From contig NZ_SOZD01000003.1 of the NCBI RefSeq assembly GCF_004519335.1, positions 496,001 to 560,000 of the forward strand: DNA of 64,000 nt, in the 5' to 3' direction. This document shows, piece by piece, positions 49,824 through 57,707 of this stretch. Source of the DNA: Jiella endophytica. Its GTDB lineage: Bacteria > Pseudomonadota > Alphaproteobacteria > Rhizobiales > Rhizobiaceae. Below the pieces are notes generated by a model. That model did no database searches. It was not told the DNA's origin and was given only the letters and a program-made list of their open reading frames with translations. Position 1 is the stretch's first letter. Every line of letters begins with the position of its first letter. Made by a program: the position numbers and the translations under genes.

Positions 49824-51146
49824 TCAGGCGTGCGGCGGCAGCGGCGCGCCAGCCGCTTTTGCCGAGAGCCAGTCGCGGGCGCGGTGATAGCGCAGTGAGA
49901 GCTGCGGCCCGAAGCCCATGTAGAAGGGTGCCGAGCGCTGAGGCTCCAGCCGCAGCGAGAGCTCCTTCTCCGGGACGCCCATCGCCCATTCGGACAGGAT
50001 GCCGCCGAGCATCGAGCCGGTCGGCACCCCCCGGCCGGAGAGGCCCGTCAGGCCGACGACGCCGGGCGCGAGGTCGTAGAGCCGCGGCACCGTGCGATAC
50101 TGCATGTCGAGTTCGCCGAACCAGAGATACTCCCAACGGATCTCCTCGCCAATGTCCGGATGCAGCCATTTGAGCCGATCAGTCAGGACTTGTCGCGTAT
50201 AGGCGATATCCCGGCCGCGCCGGCCCATTGGGAACATCGAGGCGACGATCCTGCCCTCGTGATTGTACTTGTAGACAAAGATGTCGCCGCGTCCGTCATG
50301 CATCGTCGTGTTGCGCGGCAGGACCTTGCGGCGCGTCTCTTCCGACAGGGGTTGCGTCGCGGCGACGAAGACGCGAATGATCTTGAACGTCTGGTCGAGC
50401 TTCGGCCAGCCGTCGACCGTGTAGGCGCCCGTCGCGAAGATCACCTTGTCGGCCGATACCGCGCCGTTCGGCGTTGCGACCCGCCATTTGCCCTCCTCGC
50501 GCTCGACCGATTTTGCTGGCGAGGCGGTATGGAGCCGGGCCCCTTCCTGGATGACGGCACGGGCGAGCCCCCTCGCATAGCCGAGCGGATTGAGGTGGCC
50601 GCCCTCCTCGTGCAGCCAGCCGGCCATCAGGCGCGGCGAGCCGGTGATCTCGCGGGCTTCGTCGGCATCGATCAGTCGTGTCCGGGCACCGACCGCGTTG
50701 TATTCGGCGACCTTCTGTTCGAGCGTGCGGTGCGTCGAAGGCTGCAGCGCGCCCATGACATAGCCGTTCTGCTGCCACTCGCAGGCGATCTGATAGTCTC
50801 GGATCATCGCCGCGACCCGGTCGTTGGCGCGGGTCTGGCGCTGGATCAGCCGTTCGGCCCAGGGCTCGCCGAGCATACTGCGCAACTCGCCGAGGGAGTA
50901 GTGGGTGAAGGTCGGTGTGCAGTGGCCGGCGTTGCGACCGGAGCCGCCGAAGCCGGCTTCCATGGCTTCCAGCACGACGACCGAGACGCCTTGTCTGGCA
51001 AGCTCCAGCGCCGTCGTCAGCCCGGTATAGCCGGCTCCGACGATGCAGACGTCGGCGGCAACGGTCTCCTCGAGCTCCCGTGTCTCGGGCGCCTTTTCGG
51101 CGGTGGCGTACCAAAGGGAGGTCTCGAAAGGCGAGAAACGGTTCAT
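49824..51146 (-). CDS. FAD-dependent amine/amino-acid oxidase, PuuB (gamma-glutamylputrescine oxidase)-like
   Basis: A 440-residue DAO-family flavoprotein from ATG at 51146. The Rossmann FAD motif is VCIVGAGYTGLTTALELARQG (about 33-53, two parts), followed by VLEAMEAGFGGSGRNAGHCT with the SGRNAG motif of PuuB/YgaF-type oxidases. The N-terminal FSPFETSLWYATA is also typical of PuuB relatives. The C-terminal FAD segment is GLTGLSGRGVPTGSMLGG (about 375-392). Enzymes of this type oxidise the C-N bond of an amine or N-alkyl amino acid. As last gene of a dipeptide-type importer operon, it should act on the imported compound. Confidence 0.92.
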   Translation of the reverse strand: MNRFSPFETSLWYATAEKAPETRELEETVAADVCIVGAGYTGLTTALELARQGVSVVVLEAMEAGFGGSGRNAGHCTPTFTHYSLGELRSMLGEPWAERLIQRQTRANDRVAAMIRDYQIACEWQQNGYVMGALQPSTHRTLEQKVAEYNAVGARTRLIDADEAREITGSPRLMAGWLHEEGGHLNPLGYARGLARAVIQEGARLHTASPAKSVEREEGKWRVATPNGAVSADKVIFATGAYTVDGWPKLDQTFKIIRVFVAATQPLSEETRRKVLPRNTTMHDGRGDIFVYKYNHEGRIVASMFPMGRRGRDIAYTRQVLTDRLKWLHPDIGEEIRWEYLWFGELDMQYRTVPRLYDLAPGVVGLTGLSGRGVPTGSMLGGILSEWAMGVPEKELSLRLEPQRSAPFYMGFGPQLSLRYHRARDWLSAKAAGAPLPPHA

Positions 51147-51156
51147 GGCGTCGCCC

Positions 51157-52044
51157 TCAGCTGATGTCGCTGCGGGCGTCGAGCGCATCGCGCAAGCCGT
51201 CGCCGACGAAGTTGAAGCCGGTCACGGCAAGGGTGATCGCGACGCCCGGCACGATTGCCAGCCAGGGCGCCGAGGCGAGATATTGTTGGGCGCCGTTGAG
51301 CATGTTGCCCCAGCTCGGCAGCGGCGGCTGGATGCCGTAGCCGAGGAAGCTGACATAGGCTTCGAGGAGGATCGCCCGCGCCACGGTCAGCGTCGCCGCG
51401 ACGATGATCGGGCCGACGGCATTCGGCAGGAGCTCGCGGAACATGATCTGGCTGTTCGACAGGCCGAGGGTGCGCGCCGCCATGATGAAGTCGCGGTCGC
51501 GCAGCGACTTGATCTCCGCCTCGACGATGCGGGTGATTTCCATCCAGCTCGTCGCCGCGATGATCAGGGTGATCATCATCGGGCTCGGCTTGATGAAGGC
51601 GGCGAGCGCCAACAGCAGGAAGATGCTCGGAAACGACAGCATCGCGTCGACGAAGCGCATCAGGACAGCGCCGATCTTGCCGCCGTAATAACCGGCAACG
51701 ATGCCGATCAGGCTGCCGAAGACCGTCGAGATCAGCATTGCGGCAAAGCCGACGAGAAGCGAGATGCGCCCGGCCATGAACAGCCGTGCGGCAAGATCCC
51801 GGCCGAGCGGATCGGTTCCGAAGATATGCGGACCGGAGAAGGGCGGCGAAAAGCGTGCTCGCAAGTCGATATAGAGATCGTCGAAGGGGAGGAGATACGG
51901 CCCGAAGACACAGCAAAGCACCAGGACGACGATGATCGCCAGGCCGAACAGCGCCAGCCTGTGGCGCAGGAAGCGCTTGACCGCGCGCCGCTGCCACCAG
52001 CGCTGGACGGGGGCGGGATCGACCTTGAAAGCCATGTCGGTCAT
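51157..52044 (-). CDS. ABC transporter permease, DppC-like (second dipeptide-type system)
   Basis: A 295-residue permease. The first helix is about 30-52 (ALFGLAIIVVLVLCCVFGPYL), the DppC motif is HIFGTDPLGRDLAARLFMAG (about 74-93), the EAA loop DFIMAARTLGLSNSQIMFRELLPN (about 183-206, two parts), and the end GDGLRDALDAR. It is 10 bases upstream of the PuuB-like oxidase start and 11 bases after the DppB-like stop. Its partner ATPase is probably the fused protein encoded at 57708. Confidence 0.94.
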   Translation of the reverse strand: MTDMAFKVDPAPVQRWWQRRAVKRFLRHRLALFGLAIIVVLVLCCVFGPYLLPFDDLYIDLRARFSPPFSGPHIFGTDPLGRDLAARLFMAGRISLLVGFAAMLISTVFGSLIGIVAGYYGGKIGAVLMRFVDAMLSFPSIFLLLALAAFIKPSPMMITLIIAATSWMEITRIVEAEIKSLRDRDFIMAARTLGLSNSQIMFRELLPNAVGPIIVAATLTVARAILLEAYVSFLGYGIQPPLPSWGNMLNGAQQYLASAPWLAIVPGVAITLAVTGFNFVGDGLRDALDARSDIS

Positions 52045-52055
52045 GTCGCGCCCCC

Positions 52056-53006
52056 TCAGCCGAGCCTGATGCGCGGATCGATGATCGCCACCGCGATATC
52101 CGCCATGAGATTGCCGATGAGGACGAGGATCGCCGACAGCATCAGGAGACCCATCACCACCGGATAGTCGCTGTAACCGAGGCTATCGAGGAACAGCCGG
52201 CCCATGCCGGGCCAGGTGAACACCGTCTCCGTCACCAGTGCGCCGCCGAGAATGGTCGGCAGCTGCAGGCCGAGCAGCGTGATCATCGGCACCAGGGCGT
52301 TGCGCAGGATGTGGCGCATCAGCACCGCGAAGCGGGTGAGGCCCTTGGCCCGCGCCGTTCGGACGAAGTCCTGGTTCATCACGTCGAGGACGGCCGTGCG
52401 CATGTAACGGCTCCAGACGGCGACGTTGACGAGGGCAAGGACGAGGCTCGGCATGATCAGGTGGACGGCATAGTCGAGCATCGAGCCGTCGCCGATCGTG
52501 TACATGTTGCCGGCCGGCAGCCAGCCGAGACGCAGCGAGAACAGGTAGATGGCGATCAGGCCGAACCAGAAGGTGGGGATCGACAGCGCCACCATCGCGC
52601 CGACCGTCGCGGCATAGTCGAAGACCGAATATCGGCGGATGGCACCGAGAACCCCGACCCAGGTCCCGATCAGCACCGAGATAAGCGTCGAGGTGCCCAT
52701 CAGGAGAAGCGTCGCCCAGAGATGGCTGCCGATGACCGCGAGCACGGGCTGGTTGTCGCGATAGGAGCGTCCCCAGTCGCCCTGCAGGAGGCGGGTGAAC
52801 CACTCCCAGTACTGCACGGGAAGCGGGCGATCGAGGCCCATCTGGTGGGCGATGCGGGCGAGCTGCGCCTGCGTCATGCCCGGCGTCAGGGCAAATTGCG
52901 ACAGCGGCCCGCCGGGCGCGAGGTTCAACACGGCAAAGCCGATCACCGAGACGATGACAAGAAGGATGAGGCTCTGCCAGAGCCGGCCGAACAGAAAGCG
53001 CAGCAT
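52056..53006 (-). CDS. ABC transporter permease, DppB-like (second dipeptide-type system)
   Basis: A 316-residue permease with N-terminus MLRFLFGRLWQSLILLVIVS and the DppB segment GLDRPLPVQYWEWFTRLLQGDWG (about 58-80, two parts). The EAA-like loop is DFVRTARAKGLTRFAVLMRHI and the C-terminus LMADIAVAIIDPRIRLG. The helices are well spaced for six membrane passes. It follows the binding-protein gene after a 113-base gap that contains two stem-loops. Confidence 0.94.
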   Translation of the reverse strand: MLRFLFGRLWQSLILLVIVSVIGFAVLNLAPGGPLSQFALTPGMTQAQLARIAHQMGLDRPLPVQYWEWFTRLLQGDWGRSYRDNQPVLAVIGSHLWATLLLMGTSTLISVLIGTWVGVLGAIRRYSVFDYAATVGAMVALSIPTFWFGLIAIYLFSLRLGWLPAGNMYTIGDGSMLDYAVHLIMPSLVLALVNVAVWSRYMRTAVLDVMNQDFVRTARAKGLTRFAVLMRHILRNALVPMITLLGLQLPTILGGALVTETVFTWPGMGRLFLDSLGYSDYPVVMGLLMLSAILVLIGNLMADIAVAIIDPRIRLG

Positions 53007-53027
53007 CGTCGGATTCGCTTCCTCATG

Positions 53028-53047
53028 GTCCGCCCCGGCGGGCGGAC
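53028..53047 (-). repeat. stem-loop upstream of the DppB-like gene
   Basis: GTCCGCCC (53028-53035) pairs perfectly with GGGCGGAC (53040-53047) around CGGC. It lies about 21 bases before the permease start codon on the transcript. Confidence 0.45.
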
Positions 53048-53085
53048 GCCGGGCGGCGGTTGCGAGAATCTGTGCGAAAGCGCCA

Positions 53086-53106
53086 CGGCCGGCAGGTCAC
53101 CGGCCG
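53086..53106 (-). terminator. stem-loop directly after the binding-protein gene
   Basis: CGGCCGG (53086-53092) pairs with CCGGCCG (53100-53106) with a 7-base loop, beginning 13 bases beyond the binding-protein stop on the transcript. No T-run. Confidence 0.52.
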
Positions 53107-53119
53107 CGGCTGCAGGAGC

Positions 53120-54787
53120 CTACTTGTCCCAGTACCAGGTAGCGACGTCCCAGCTGTCGATGCGCACGTTGATGTTCGGCACGACGCCTTCGACACCTTC
53201 CTTGTGGCCACGGACCGTGGCGTACTGGAACATCGGAAGGAACGGCAGGTCGTTGCGCACCACCTCCTGCAGCTTCACATAGACGGACTTGCGCTCCTCG
53301 GCGGCGAAGGTGGATCCGCCCTCCTTCAGAAGCTTGCCGACCTCGTCGTTCTCATACTGCCAGGTATTCTGGCCGGCGCCACCCTTGGCGGGGATCGAGG
53401 TGGGGGCGAGATAGTTCGACACGTCCGGGTCGGAACCGGTGAGGAAGTTGATGCCGACGACGACGGAATCGAATTTCGACATCATCCAGTAGTCGCCCCA
53501 CATCACCGCCGGCGGCAGGTTGGAGATCGACATGTCGACGCCGATGTCCTTGAAGGACTGCTGGATGAACTGCTGGGCCTGCTCGCGAATGTGGTTGCCG
53601 GCGGTTGTCGAGTTGGTGAAGGCGAGCTTCACCCCGTCCTTCTCGCGGATGCCGTCGCTGCCGGGTGTCCAGCCGGCCTCGTCGAGCAGGCTCTTGGCCT
53701 TTTCCGGGTCGTATTCATGCTTCGGCAGGTCGGCATTGTAGTAGGCCGACTGCTGCGGCATGAAGGTCTCGGTCGGCGTCGGCAATCCGTAATAGAGCGC
53801 GTCGATGATGGTCTGCTTGTCGAGCGCGTAATAGAGCGCCTGACGGACCTTCGGATCCTGGAACTGTGGTCGACCCATATTGAAGGACAGCGACTCCACC
53901 GTCGCGCCGGGGACCACTTCGACGGCTTTGCCCGGAAGGTCCTTGGCCTCCTCGTATTTGTCCGGCGTGATCCACTGCAGCCCGACGACGTCGATGTCGC
54001 CGGTCTTGAACTGGGTGTAGAGGACGGTGAGATCGGGAATGTACTTGTAGATCAGCCGTTCGAGATACGGCCCGTCGCCGAAATAGTCCTTGTTGGCGTC
54101 GAGGGTGATGTGATCGCCGGCCATGCGCTCGGCCCATTTGAACGGGCCCGTGCCGATCGGGGCGTTGTTGAACGGCGCATTGTTCGGGTCGATGTCGGCA
54201 AAAGCGTGCTTCGGCACGATGAAGGTCGCAGCCAGGATCGACGGATAGGGCGCGTAGGGGCTCTTCAGGTCGAAGGTCAGTTCCGTCGGCGAGACGACCT
54301 TAATGTTCTCGACGAGCTCGTGGCCGTCGCGCCGCCAGCTCTTGAAGTCGGGATCGACCAGGAGCTCGATGGTGAACTTGACGTCCTCGGCGGTGAAGGG
54401 CTCGCCGTCGTGCCATTTGACGCCGTCGCGCAGCTTGATCTTCCAGTGCAGGCCGTCCTTGGAGATGCCACCATTCTCGGCGCTCGGCACTTCCGTCGCC
54501 AGCGCCGGCTGGAACTCGCCCTTCTCGTCGACGATGAACAGCGGATCGAAGACGGAGAAGTGGATGCCCTCGTCCACCTCGATATGCGGCATGTGCGGGT
54601 TGAAGACGGTCGGCTCCTGCGAGAAACCGACGATCACCTGCCCGGTCGGCTCGGAGGGCGGCGCGGCCAATGCCGAGCCTCGGCCGAGAAGCCCGGGAGC
54701 GACGAGGCCCGCAGCCGATGCTCCCATCAGGGTGAGGACGCGCCGCCGCGACGGGCGGAACCACGAGGAGATATGATCGTCTGCCAT
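53120..54787 (-). CDS. ABC transporter substrate-binding protein, family 5 (second dipeptide-type system)
   Basis: A 555-residue periplasmic protein. The N-terminus has a twin-arginine motif SRRRVLTLMGAS (about 13-24) followed by a hydrophobic stretch and AAPPSE, so Tat export is likely. Family-5 motifs: VIVGFSQEPTVFNPHMPHIE, LATEVPSAENGGISKDGLHWKIKL (two parts), VKWHDGEPFTAEDVKFTIELL and GTGPFKWAERMAGDHITLDANKDYFG (two parts). The HDG-x-PFTAEDV core is diagnostic. It lies between two FAD oxidase genes in its operon, which suggests an amine, N-methyl amino acid or opine ligand (inference). Confidence 0.93.
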   Translation of the reverse strand: MADDHISSWFRPSRRRVLTLMGASAAGLVAPGLLGRGSALAAPPSEPTGQVIVGFSQEPTVFNPHMPHIEVDEGIHFSVFDPLFIVDEKGEFQPALATEVPSAENGGISKDGLHWKIKLRDGVKWHDGEPFTAEDVKFTIELLVDPDFKSWRRDGHELVENIKVVSPTELTFDLKSPYAPYPSILAATFIVPKHAFADIDPNNAPFNNAPIGTGPFKWAERMAGDHITLDANKDYFGDGPYLERLIYKYIPDLTVLYTQFKTGDIDVVGLQWITPDKYEEAKDLPGKAVEVVPGATVESLSFNMGRPQFQDPKVRQALYYALDKQTIIDALYYGLPTPTETFMPQQSAYYNADLPKHEYDPEKAKSLLDEAGWTPGSDGIREKDGVKLAFTNSTTAGNHIREQAQQFIQQSFKDIGVDMSISNLPPAVMWGDYWMMSKFDSVVVGINFLTGSDPDVSNYLAPTSIPAKGGAGQNTWQYENDEVGKLLKEGGSTFAAEERKSVYVKLQEVVRNDLPFLPMFQYATVRGHKEGVEGVVPNINVRIDSWDVATWYWDK

Positions 54788-54830
54788 GTCCTTGATCCTT
54801 TCGGTTGCTGAAATTGTCTGCCTTCAGATC

Positions 54831-56162
54831 CTAGAAGCCGCTGATCGGGCGCACCTTCGAGCCGTCGGTAAAGCGGGAGAAGCGGAACTCGCCCGGGTCG
54901 ACGACCGGCGTGCGGTTGGTCACGATGTCGGCCATCAGTCGTCCGGCCCCGGGGCCGATGCCGAAGCCGTGGCCGGAAAAGCCGGTGGCGACATGGAAGC
55001 CGGGAATCTCGTCGATGGCTGAGATCACCGGGATGGCGTCGGGTGTGACGTCGATCCGGCCGCCCCAGTGCTGCTCGATCTCGGCCTTGGCGAAGGCCGG
55101 GAAGGCGCGGCTCAGCTCGGCGAGCGCCTTTTCGGTCATGCGCTTTTCCGGCTTCGGATCGAGCACCCGGCAATATTCGAAGGGGCTCGCCTCATCGAGC
55201 GACCATCTTTTCGGCGTGCGGGCCTCCTCGAAGAATCGTGAGGAGAGCCGGAAATTCAGGGAATTCCAGTCCTCGCGCAGCGCCGGGAGAAAGCGCCGGG
55301 CGTAGCGGAAGGAGTTCGGCACGATGTCGACGACGTTCTCGTGGCCGCAGGCGATGGTGTAGCCGCCGTCCCTGCGCTTGCGGCAGGCAAAGTCCATCGC
55401 CCAGATCGCCTGGTCAGGACCGCCCTCCAGCGGTTTCGTCCTCAAGACAGAGGCCAGCACCGTCAGCTGCGGCAGGTCGAGACCGTAGAGCCCGCAGAAG
55501 AGGTTCGACCAAGCGCCACCGGCCAGCACCACCGATGAACAGGCGATGCGGCCGCGCTCGGTGACGACGCCCGACACCCGGCCGCCGCTCGTCTCGACGC
55601 CCCTGACGGCGCATTCGGTGAGGATCGCCGCGCCCTTGTCGCGGGCCGCCTCGGCAATCGCCGGGGCGGCGATCTGCGGCTCCGCCCGCCCGTCGGCGGG
55701 TGTATAGAGCGCGCCCTTCACCTTGAACTGCGCCTCGGGGAACATCGCCTCGAATTCCGAGGCGCTGAGCATGCGCGCCTCGATCTGCCAGGGTTCGAGA
55801 TGGCGCATCCAGTTGGTGTAGTTCTGAACGTCCTTGTCGCTCGCGCAGGTGAAGACGATGCCGGAGCGGGCGTAGCCGGTCTCGCGGCCGGTGCGCCGGT
55901 CGAGGTCGCGCCAGATGCGCAGGGCCTCGGCCATCAGCGGCACCTCGCGCGGGTCGCGCCGCGAGATGCGCACCCAGCCCCAGTTGCGGCTCGACTGCTC
56001 CTGGCCAATTCCGCCCTTCTCGCAAAGCGCGACACTGACACCGCGCTCGGCGAGTTCGAGCGCCGTCGAGACACCGACGATGCCGCCGCCGATGACCACC
56101 ACATCGACGGCCGCGGGCAGGTCGAGATCGCCATGGACAGGGGTTACGAATGGACCGGGCAT
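54831..56162 (-). CDS. FAD-dependent amino-acid oxidase, sarcosine oxidase beta/DadA-like
   Basis: A 443-residue DAO-family enzyme. The FAD motif is VDVVVIGGGIVGVSTALELA (about 18-37), then CEKGGIGQEQSSRNWGWVR (about 47-65), where SSRNWGW is typical for the sarcosine oxidase/SoxB neighbourhood. The C-terminal segment is ATGFSGHGFGIGPGAGRLMADI (about 392-413, two parts). It should oxidise a secondary or tertiary amino acid to an imine and carbonyl. It is only distantly related to the PuuB-like oxidase in the same operon, so the two may catalyse successive steps. Confidence 0.92.
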   Translation of the reverse strand: MPGPFVTPVHGDLDLPAAVDVVVIGGGIVGVSTALELAERGVSVALCEKGGIGQEQSSRNWGWVRISRRDPREVPLMAEALRIWRDLDRRTGRETGYARSGIVFTCASDKDVQNYTNWMRHLEPWQIEARMLSASEFEAMFPEAQFKVKGALYTPADGRAEPQIAAPAIAEAARDKGAAILTECAVRGVETSGGRVSGVVTERGRIACSSVVLAGGAWSNLFCGLYGLDLPQLTVLASVLRTKPLEGGPDQAIWAMDFACRKRRDGGYTIACGHENVVDIVPNSFRYARRFLPALREDWNSLNFRLSSRFFEEARTPKRWSLDEASPFEYCRVLDPKPEKRMTEKALAELSRAFPAFAKAEIEQHWGGRIDVTPDAIPVISAIDEIPGFHVATGFSGHGFGIGPGAGRLMADIVTNRTPVVDPGEFRFSRFTDGSKVRPISGF

Positions 56163-56164
56163 CG

Positions 56165-56860
56165 TCAGTACTGTTCCTCGAGCTGGCAGTTCACGGCGAA
56201 TTCGGCGACGCTCGCCGTGTTCGACAGGCCGATCAGCATGGCGACGACGTCGGCAAGTTCGGCCGGGTCGGTCATCGCCGCGTCGTCACGATCGGTGATC
56301 TGCCGCGCCATGTCGGTGGCAACGAAGCCGGGGCAGACGGCGGTGGCGCGGATGCCCCGGTCGTAGCCCGCCTGGCGGATCGCATGGGACAGCGCCACGG
56401 CCGCGAATTTGGTCATCGAGTAGAGACCGGATTTTGCCGATTTCACCCGCTTGCCGGACAGCGAGGCGAGGATGATCACCCGGCCGCGGCCGGTTGCTGC
56501 CAGCGGCTCGAAGGCCGCCTTCACCATCCGGCGGGGCGCCTTGACGTTGACGGCGAACATCGCGTCGAGATCGTCGTCCTCGGCCTCGATGACCGACTTC
56601 GGGATCATCACGCCGGCATTGGCGACCACCGCGTCGATGCGGCCGAAGCGCTCCGTCACCTCCGCCACCCAGGCGGCCTCGCTCGACGCGAGCGCGTCGT
56701 ATTCGAAGGGATGCGTGTGCTCCGGATCGACGCCCTCGGGCATCACGGCGTGGCGCATGCCAAGCGAGAGCGCCCAACCATCCTGCGACAGCCGCCGGGC
56801 GACGGCGAGGCCGATGCCGCGGCTGGCGCCGGAAATCATCGCGACCGGTCTTTCGCTCAC
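56165..56860 (-). CDS. short-chain dehydrogenase/reductase
   Basis: A 231-residue SDR. The start chosen is GTG at 56860 (AAGGGA upstream), 4 bases after the MarR stop; the longer frame upstream lies inside the MarR gene. NAD(P) motif ISGASRGIGLAVARRL (about 9-24), VANAGVMIP (about 81-89) and the catalytic Ser and Tyr in LASLSGKRVKSAKSGLYSMTKFA (two parts, about 130-152) with Lys are present. It may reduce or oxidise the carbonyl product of the two flavin oxidases. It ends 2 bases before the FAD oxidase gene start. Confidence 0.88.
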   Translation of the reverse strand: MSERPVAMISGASRGIGLAVARRLSQDGWALSLGMRHAVMPEGVDPEHTHPFEYDALASSEAAWVAEVTERFGRIDAVVANAGVMIPKSVIEAEDDDLDAMFAVNVKAPRRMVKAAFEPLAATGRGRVIILASLSGKRVKSAKSGLYSMTKFAAVALSHAIRQAGYDRGIRATAVCPGFVATDMARQITDRDDAAMTDPAELADVVAMLIGLSNTASVAEFAVNCQLEEQY

Positions 56861-56864
56861 GCCG

Positions 56865-57368
56865 TCATCCCTTCTGCTGGTTGCTCTTGACGACACGCCA
56901 GTAGATCCCGCGCAGAAGATCGATGACCTGGGTGTATTCCTCATCGGAGATGTCGTGGAAGAAGTCCCGGGACTGACGGACGATCGCGCGAACGTCCTCC
57001 GCCAGTCTCTCGCCCTTTTCGGTCAGATGCAGCGCCTGGACACGGCCGTCGGCGATGTCGGCCTCGCGGCGGATGAGACCCTGCTTCTCCATGTCGCCGA
57101 GGACCCGCGCCATTGCTGAACGGTCCTTCATCGCCGCCGCGGCGATCACCGACGGGCGGATGCCCGGATGCCGGCCGATCAGGAACAAGGCAGTGATCTT
57201 GCCGGTCCCGTGCGCGACCTCCATCCCCTCCAGCCGTGCCTCGAGATCGCGGGTCACGGCAAGGTTGAGGGCGCGAACGAAGAAGCTCAGCGTGTCGTCG
57301 AGAACGCCGAGATCGACATCTTCGACACGCGTCACCGCAGCGCTCGGATCGCTTTTGCCAGCCGTCAT
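56865..57368 (-). CDS. MarR-family transcriptional regulator
   Basis: A 167-residue regulator from ATG at 57368. The winged helix is seen in GHPGIRPSVIAAAAMKDRSAMARVLGDMEKQGLIRREADIADGRVQ (in three parts, about 65-110). The DRSAMARVL recognition helix and the D-x-R wing are normal for MarR. It is the first gene of the SDR/oxidase/importer operon and so probably autoregulates it. The sequence before it is unusually AT-rich for this window (57440-57480). Confidence 0.9.
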   Translation of the reverse strand: MTAGKSDPSAAVTRVEDVDLGVLDDTLSFFVRALNLAVTRDLEARLEGMEVAHGTGKITALFLIGRHPGIRPSVIAAAAMKDRSAMARVLGDMEKQGLIRREADIADGRVQALHLTEKGERLAEDVRAIVRQSRDFFHDISDEEYTQVIDLLRGIYWRVVKSNQQKG

Positions 57369-57707
57369 CACGGCTCCGGAAAACTGGAGAAGATGGTGCG
57401 CCGGGTGCCCTGCCCGGCTGCGTCTGGATCGATTGCTTTCGACACGAACTATCAAAAATATGATGGACGATGTCAATCAGTTTTGCTGCCTATTTCGGCG
57501 TTCTGCGAAATGCTCAGGCTTTGTGCAATGCGGAATCGGAAAGGGCACAGGTCGAGTGAGCAGGCCTGCTCACAAAGGCGGTTCAGCCGCGCGAACAGGC
57601 TCCGGCGCAACAGATCGCGCTGCAAAAGCGAACGGCCCGAGGGTCGGCAGGCCTAATCGCGTAGAGGCAGTCGCTTGCAACGGACTTGAACGGTCGGCTT
57701 TTGCCGG
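57369..57707. other. 339-base region between MarR and fused ATPase genes (both minus)
   Basis: Holds the MarR promoter region with an AT-rich stretch (57440-57480) and the 18-bp palindrome at 57556-57573. No gene or tRNA was recognised. Confidence 0.5.
57556..57573. repeat. 18-bp perfect palindrome
   Basis: GTGAGCAGGCCTGCTCAC is perfectly self-complementary. It lies 135 bases past the stop of the fused ATPase gene and about 190 bases before MarR. With no loop and no T-run it looks more like a protein-binding site than a terminator. Confidence 0.5.
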
